NCBI GenBank assembly: GCA_024234395.1
Contig: JACKOH010000003.1
Span: forward strand, 1 to 64,000
DNA length: 64,000 nt
Source of the DNA: Pseudomonadales bacterium
Lineage (GTDB): Bacteria > Pseudomonadota > Gammaproteobacteria > Pseudomonadales > Pseudohongiellaceae
Reading direction: 5' to 3'
Part shown: positions 59,140 through 64,000 of the stretch, piece by piece
Layout: every line of letters starts with the position of its first letter
How positions within the stretch are numbered: the stretch's first letter is position 1
Notes under the pieces: model-generated
Seen by the model: the letters and a program-made list of their open reading frames with translations, nothing else
Databases searched by the model: none
Told to the model about the DNA's origin: nothing
Position numbers and translations under genes: made by a program

Positions 59140-60231
59140 TTAACCCGGCGATTAACTATATCTGTTACGCGGCATAACGGATCTTCTCATGGCGAAAGTA
59201 TTTCATCACACGTGCTGGTTTCTTCTGCAGCATCCGCATATGTGACCTTACTTTTTTCTTGAGCTGATCTTTTGTTCTTGCCGGCTTGCCGCTATGGACG
59301 CCGGCTTTCACATCACAGTTTAAATATTCGTCCGGATTTAACTCGGGCGAGTAGGATGGCAGATAGAACACGGCAATCTCATCTCCATGTTTCGCTAACC
59401 AGGCTTTGAATACCTTTGCATGATGCACTCGGAGATTATCCAGTATCAAATACACTTTCCGACCCGAAGCTTTGATCAACCGCTTGCAGAAATCGATGAG
59501 AATGTCTGTGTTCATTGAACCATCAAACACACGAAATCTGACTTTGCCCTGGTTCGTGACTGCAGAAACCATATTGGTCGATGAGCGATTCGCATTCAGC
59601 CGAACCACGGGCGTTTTGCCTTTCGGGGCATAACCTCTTTCATGCTGGCTATCATTTCGCATGCCGGTCTCGTCACCCCAGTAAATCTCGGCATTTTCGT
59701 GTTTCGCCATGGCCTTGATATCCGGATAATCTTCTTTCAGCCACCGTTGTACCGCTTTCGGGTTTTGTTCGTAAGCTTTTTTCACCGGCTTCTGCGGTGT
59801 CATGCCCCAGCGCTTCAGATAATCGCCTACAGTGCGAATCGGAAGATCAATGCCAAGCTTGGTCAAGACCAATTCACCAACGGCTTTGCGCGTCCACAAC
59901 ACGTAATCGAGCTTCAGCTGATCAGGCGTCTTGTCAACTATCATCGATCGAATCATCTGTTCCTGATCTGCCGACAACCGTCTGGCATCTCCAACTTTTC
60001 GACCGCCCCGGTTTACCTTGAGATGCTTTGCATCAAGTTTCAGCCAACGACCCACAGTATCAGCGTGCACGCCACCCAGCTCCTCTCCTATCTCTGCTCG
60101 GGTGAGTCCGCGTTTACGCAACCGATGTGCCATCCGGCGCTTCTCTTCAATAACCTCTCGTGGTAATTTTCTTGTATCAATTTTCGTTTCCATTTGTGGA
60201 TTATATCAGATATTCTTTACCACCGGGTTAA
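59140..60231. mobile_element. Complete IS630-family insertion sequence
   Basis: 25-bp imperfect terminal inverted repeats start TTAACCCGG at both ends. Target duplication TA at 59138-59139 and 60232-60233. One transposase gene in between; length 1092 bp. Confidence 0.93.
59165..60193 (-). CDS. IS630-family transposase
   Basis: A 342-aa transposase: two N-terminal helix-turn-helix regions (GLTRAEIGEELGGVHADTVGRWL) and a DDE domain with YWGDETG, LILDNLRVHH and SPELNPDEYLN. The frame is intact, so the element may be active. Confidence 0.95.
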   Translation of the reverse strand: METKIDTRKLPREVIEEKRRMAHRLRKRGLTRAEIGEELGGVHADTVGRWLKLDAKHLKVNRGGRKVGDARRLSADQEQMIRSMIVDKTPDQLKLDYVLWTRKAVGELVLTKLGIDLPIRTVGDYLKRWGMTPQKPVKKAYEQNPKAVQRWLKEDYPDIKAMAKHENAEIYWGDETGMRNDSQHERGYAPKGKTPVVRLNANRSSTNMVSAVTNQGKVRFRVFDGSMNTDILIDFCKRLIKASGRKVYLILDNLRVHHAKVFKAWLAKHGDEIAVFYLPSYSPELNPDEYLNCDVKAGVHSGKPARTKDQLKKKVRSHMRMLQKKPARVMKYFRHEKIRYAA

Positions 60232-61561
60232 TAAGACGGGGTTTGCTTTCTTGTATTCAAAAAGTATTACAAGCACAGCGGAATTCTTGAAGCAAAGTAA
60301 CTCGACTGTGAAGCGATTACAAGAACTCGAACGAGTATTTATGCGTGTTCTGGAAGTTCTGTCTCGGATCAGGAATACCAGATTTCTGGCAGAGGATTGA
60401 CTAGCTGTTTATCGGTAGTCCGTTCAATTCAGAATGCGAGTTGGCTGTCTCACCCCGCCTTCCGGGCAAGGTTTTCAGTCGCAGTCTGTTGCGCGATCAG
60501 AAACCGATTCCACATACACCTGCATACCGACAGCTGCAGAGGCTTTCCTGTCTTCCGGCCTGTCTGTGATTGTTACGTCAGTGGTCAGCATCAGGCTGCT
60601 GTTTCTGGACGGGGTATACCTGCAGAACAGTTACAGCGAATACGGTTTCCGCCGCAATCCACCCTCTACCGTCGAACAGCTTCGTGACTTGCTTCCTGTC
60701 ATCTGCCAACGGGTCGTCCGCTGGCTGATGCACCGCAGCAGTTCGTGAAACTGCTCGAGGTTCGGGCGCGTGTGGCGGAAGGCGTATTCGCCATTGGGGC
60801 CCTTAACATAGACTCCGGCAGAGTTCCAGTCTTTCAGGTTCAGGAAATACAAGTAATACGTGGCGCTTCAGGAGAACCTGATGTAACGGCAGTGGACAGT
60901 TTATTGACCGGACCAGTCAGGGTTGGACCCGCCAGTGCTACAAGCGGCAGGATGACAACGTATTCCAGAAAAACCTGTATCTGAATTCCAACGGCGTCAC
61001 CGAAGAACGAATATTGCGCAGCTCACATACCATGGATGTACTCTCCGATTCGGCGACTCCAGTTACAATCAGGATATCGACCGCAACACGGTAGCCGGTA
61101 ACGTTAACCTGCGTCAGCACACCCAATGGCGATTCAACTGGGGATTTCAGAATTTAGACCGCATCGATGGAGGTCTATTCAGGTAGGAAGTTGACGACAT
61201 CGAAATTGAGATCGGTGATCCACGTTGCAACCTGTTTGCGGAATATGTCGATCATCACAATCTCTCCTGTCGCGTCGGCAGACGGAATGCCAGCAATAAC
61301 GTCCGCTGCCGAAGTCGGACTGGGTATGCGGGCAAATCGGGGAATTCACTGCCACAGGAGATCCCGGCTCCCAAGCATTCATCAGCCCCAGGAAAGAGTT
61401 AGATCCGAATGATTTGTGGTCAGAGCTTGAATACTGCATTTTCAAGGAAACAGTGTAATTTTCTTCAGCCCCCTTTCATTTCCTGCTGTTTATACTTCGA
61501 ACCTATTCTGATCAGAAGTGGGCTTTACACATCTCTATGTTTCCCGCCACCATTGCGCAGC
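60232..61561. other. 1.3-kb region of decayed sequence
   Basis: No full gene. Plus-strand bases about 61047-61184 read as an outer-membrane-like fragment (NVNLRQHTQWRFNWGFQNL) broken by stops. Minus-strand 60631-60870 reads as another fragment (YFLNLKDWNSAGVYVKGP). Both look like pseudogene remains of unknown families. Confidence 0.4.
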
Positions 61562-62104
61562 TTACTCGCCAATATAACGTTCCTCTGCACGCGCAGTAAG
61601 GTTAACTGGTCCAAGTTGAAAAAAAGGTACTAAAGAATCGCCTGACATCGATACAAAAGGAGTCACAGCCTCTACTTCGATGACACAAACATTGATATAC
61701 ACTGTGCTGCCGGATACAGAAACAGCTTCATTTCTCCAGGCTCCGTCAAAGGTGATAGTTCCCTCGCCGTCCAAACCGGGAAGAATTACATTGCCAGCGC
61801 CAGCATTGTCTTTTTCAATAAGTGCTTCCGCCTGAGCTACGGCTGCTGCCCAGCCAGTTCCCGGGTCGCAATGAGGTGGGGGCGTCATCAAATTCGGCAT
61901 CCGGGCCAGATAGCGCGCGCCGGTGGTTACCGCTTTGGTCAGAGTGTTCTCCTGGAGAAGAGCTCGTCCAAACTCAACCAGACCGAACAACAGAATCACC
62001 AGCAACGGCAGCAGAACGGCGAACTCGAGCAACGCCGCACCGCTTTGTAAAAAATTTCCTGCTCTGCGATCCGTTTTAGTCATAGATTGAATATCGACTA
62101 ACAT
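61562..62104 (-). CDS. TadE-like pilus-assembly protein
   Basis: A 180-aa protein with the TadE/TadG hydrophobic signature (QSGAALLEFAVLLPLLVILLFGLVEFGRALLQENTLTKAVTTGARYLAR) followed by a periplasmic domain. TadE-like pseudopilins belong to Flp pilus systems, but no other tad gene is near. ATG at 62083 is an alternative start. Confidence 0.85.
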   Translation of the reverse strand: MLVDIQSMTKTDRRAGNFLQSGAALLEFAVLLPLLVILLFGLVEFGRALLQENTLTKAVTTGARYLARMPNLMTPPPHCDPGTGWAAAVAQAEALIEKDNAGAGNVILPGLDGEGTITFDGAWRNEAVSVSGSTVYINVCVIEVEAVTPFVSMSGDSLVPFFQLGPVNLTARAEERYIGE

Positions 62105-62666
62105 TATGAAAACTGAGCCGAATAAGGGTCTTTCCCGGTGAAATGACGCTCAAATCTATCTCCAAAGCGCGATCTTGTCCAGATAGAGATTCAGTAACTC
62201 TGACAATGCTGACAATCGAACAAACAGCGCTGGCAATCTGAATATCCACTTATTTCACTTTGCGCTGCCCCGGTTGTACCGTTAATAACAGGGATCCGCC
62301 GATGCAATTCTGTTAACTTTAAACACGGCAGATTACATTGAATTCAGGCGTTAGCAGCCTGTTGAATCACTCTGCAGGGGTCTGTCGGGCACTGCTGCAT
62401 GGCGTGCTCTGCGAATGGCATTGCCAGTACCGAGCGCGATAACAACGCCGCAGTGCCCGAAAGGCGCCGACGGGGTCATCAGATGAGTTACATAATCAAT
62501 CAGAAGTTCCCAAACGCTTACTGGGCGAGCGTCTGCAAAGAAGCGCTACTCTGCCACCGGACTGGCGAGTCGTCTTGGTTGCCGCAATTACCTGTCGGTA
62601 ATCGATACCGGTAGGTAATTGCGGCACCGCTTCTGATTTCAGATTTGTTACGGGTATCGGTGGTCT
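62105..62666. other. 0.56-kb gap with a MITE end and a long hairpin
   Basis: Holds a single terminal repeat like the MITEs (62355-62374, preceded by TTAG) and a long inverted repeat at 62580-62626. No gene is visible. Confidence 0.5.
62580..62626. repeat. 47-nt near-perfect hairpin downstream of the PEP-CTERM gene
   Basis: TGCCGCAATTACCT (62580-62593) pairs with AGGTAATTGCGGCA (62613-62626), and the inner CGGTA/TACCG extends the stem. No T-run. It may be a terminator or a regulatory hairpin. Confidence 0.65.
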
Positions 62667-63419
62667 CTAATTTACCGATAATACAGGAGATAACTTTCGC
62701 AGGCGCAGACGCGGCGCCGATCTGAAAAGGCAAAGACTGGCTAAACCGCTGATGAAGAGCAGAAACAAACTGGGCTCAGGAATCGAAGTTGAGTCAGACG
62801 CAGCGTTGTTGATTGCTACAAGCTGAAAATTGTCAAACGTCCATGCGCCACCGTTGACACTGGTGTTTTCGGTTGACAGCCTTACTCCGAGCGCAGTCCA
62901 GTTATTGGCGATGGCATTATTCAGAATGCTGGTAATATCAAAACTGAAAGGTGTACCGATCGTCAGCCCAGTGGTGCTGAAATTGCCGATAGACGCCGTG
63001 GCCGAAGCCGCGTAATCCGAAACTTCCTCCAGATTATTGCCAGCATAGGCGACTATGTCGATTTGACCATCGAAAGGAAATTTATTGAAACCTCCAAATA
63101 ACCCATAACCTTGCGTGGTAAAGGTGAGGCTCACTGCGGTTGCCGCACTCTGGCCGGTAAGGTCAAATTCCGACAGGCCACGTACTTCCTCTGTTTCAAA
63201 GCTGCCAACCTCAGCAAAACCGGGACCGAAGATGTAGGCGTTTGAATCCGAATGAAAGTGCGTCCCTGTCCCTTGCGCACCTGGATCCGACCCAACTGTA
63301 AACGTGGTCCCGACAATTGGCGAAGCGCTGACAAAAGGCAGTACCAGCAGGCTGAAAACTGCTGCCAGCGTTGCTGCGACCTGTGCAGTGGCTAATTTTC
63401 CCAGTTTCTCGAAAGTCAC
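62667..63419 (-). CDS. PEP-CTERM secreted protein
   Basis: A 250-aa exported protein with a signal segment (VAATLAAVFSLLVLPFVSA) and a C-terminal PEP-CTERM anchor (IPEPSLFLLFISGLASLCLF, then basic residues). Such proteins are sorted by exosortase for the surface, often in biofilm. The GTG at 63419 is chosen as start because GGAGGGA lies just upstream; the longer frame to 63476 lacks this. No exosortase gene in the window. Confidence 0.85.
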   Translation of the reverse strand: MTFEKLGKLATAQVAATLAAVFSLLVLPFVSASPIVGTTFTVGSDPGAQGTGTHFHSDSNAYIFGPGFAEVGSFETEEVRGLSEFDLTGQSAATAVSLTFTTQGYGLFGGFNKFPFDGQIDIVAYAGNNLEEVSDYAASATASIGNFSTTGLTIGTPFSFDITSILNNAIANNWTALGVRLSTENTSVNGGAWTFDNFQLVAINNAASDSTSIPEPSLFLLFISGLASLCLFRSAPRLRLRKLSPVLSVN

Positions 63420-63476
63420 TCTAATTCCCTCCCTGTGAACTTTCCATGCTGTTCGAGCTGTGCTGTTTCTAAGCAC

Positions 63477-64000
63477 AGCGTGGATATGTAGTTAAAGCAA
63501 AAATCAAGCCATCAGCACATTTATTATTTTAAACAATAGGTTATGTAAGGTGAGGGATCTTTTTACCAGAGATTTGTAAATAATACTGACACGTCAATTG
63601 AGCCAGGCTTAAGCATGTAACACAAGGATCTCGATGACCTCTGGAGACGCTTGCTGAGAAGCCGTTTCAGCCTACATCGTGGTCCGTGGGAAATTGGATA
63701 TGTATCGAGAGTTTGCTCTCCCCATCGATCGGTTTTCCAAAAATCAATTTAAGTAAACTCTGATATTCCAAATAGATCTGCCAAAGTCGGCTCAACCTAC
63801 ATCGTCTACCGTTACCGCTTGAGTGCGATAGGAACCGGTACCATTGGAGCACGTTTTGATAGAGGCGGAAATAGAAATAGTAACCAAGTCAAGCAGGTAG
63901 CTGTCGTCGTCGCTTAGTATTGAACGGAACCGATTCCGAGAAACGTAGCCTGTGCGCCGACGACGGTGGTTACGGTAACCACCATACCCGTCCAGAACCG
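63477..64000. other. Right-end gap of 0.5 kb
   Basis: No gene is visible. CCTACATCGT occurs twice (around 63673 and 63797), too little to interpret. A gene may begin beyond the window. Confidence 0.4.

Overview
The window falls into two parts. Positions 1 to about 39.5 kb are the GC-rich core of an integrative and conjugative element (ICE) of the PFGI-1 / pKLC102 / ICEclc class. The rest, from about 42 kb onward, is visibly less GC-rich and looks chromosomal: an elongator tRNA-Met, a molybdopterin oxidoreductase, a PQQ dehydrogenase, an OmpA-like protein, a PEP-CTERM protein and a TadE-like protein. The mix suggests a gammaproteobacterium, possibly aquatic. The species cannot be named from the sequence.

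Layout of the ICE, almost all on the minus strand and read from right to left. 39.5-35.0 kb is a maintenance block: a 248-aa protein, AlpA-like regulator, ParA, a HicA-like small protein, ParB and DUF2857. 35.0-29.6 kb is a replication and DNA-processing block: STY4528-like protein, PFL_4669-like, DUF3158, SSB and topoisomerase III. 29.6-20.7 kb holds small conserved ICE genes (including DUF3577/STY4534-like, DUF3275 and a DUF6094 methyltransferase-like protein) and a large SNF2-type helicase. 15.9-0 kb is the type IV secretion / mating-pair apparatus: PilL, PFL_4693-like, lytic transglycosylase, PFL_4695-like, TraD coupling protein, small membrane proteins, TraK/TraB-like proteins, a lipoprotein, the TraC/VirB4 ATPase and a DsbA-like protein cut by the left window edge. 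Genes inside blocks often overlap by 4 bp, so they are probably translationally coupled.

Two plus-strand cargo genes interrupt this minus-strand backbone. One is a 1454-aa HNH-NACHT-helical-repeat protein at 16.2-20.6 kb. The other is a 483-aa protein with a C-terminal HEPN-like R-x4-H motif at 8.5-9.9 kb. Both are best read as candidate anti-phage genes carried in the conjugation core.

The most unusual material is non-coding. Six or seven successive minus-strand ICE genes (20.7-28.9 kb) carry the same two-tier hairpin, mostly ending 20-25 nt before the start codon. Two copies of another structured element (27.29 and 29.03 kb) differ by base changes that preserve pairing. There are also iteron-like 12-bp repeats, paired 17-bp palindromes, a 14-bp inverted repeat around an AT-rich loop inside the replication gene, and tandem operators before alpA. 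No integrase, relaxase or certain att site of the ICE lies in the window.

Right part: between an intact tRNA-Met (41918-41994) and a 45-nt copy of its 3' half (49492-49536) lies a 7.5-kb segment that looks like an old island. It holds a two-repeat CRISPR-like array without cas genes, a Cache-HAMP-SpoIIE phosphatase, two secreted proteins of unknown function, SlyD and a Fic protein. Beyond it are metabolic and envelope genes, three 139-bp MITE copies with 4-bp target duplications, one complete IS630-family element with TIRs and TA duplication, and stretches of decayed sequence.
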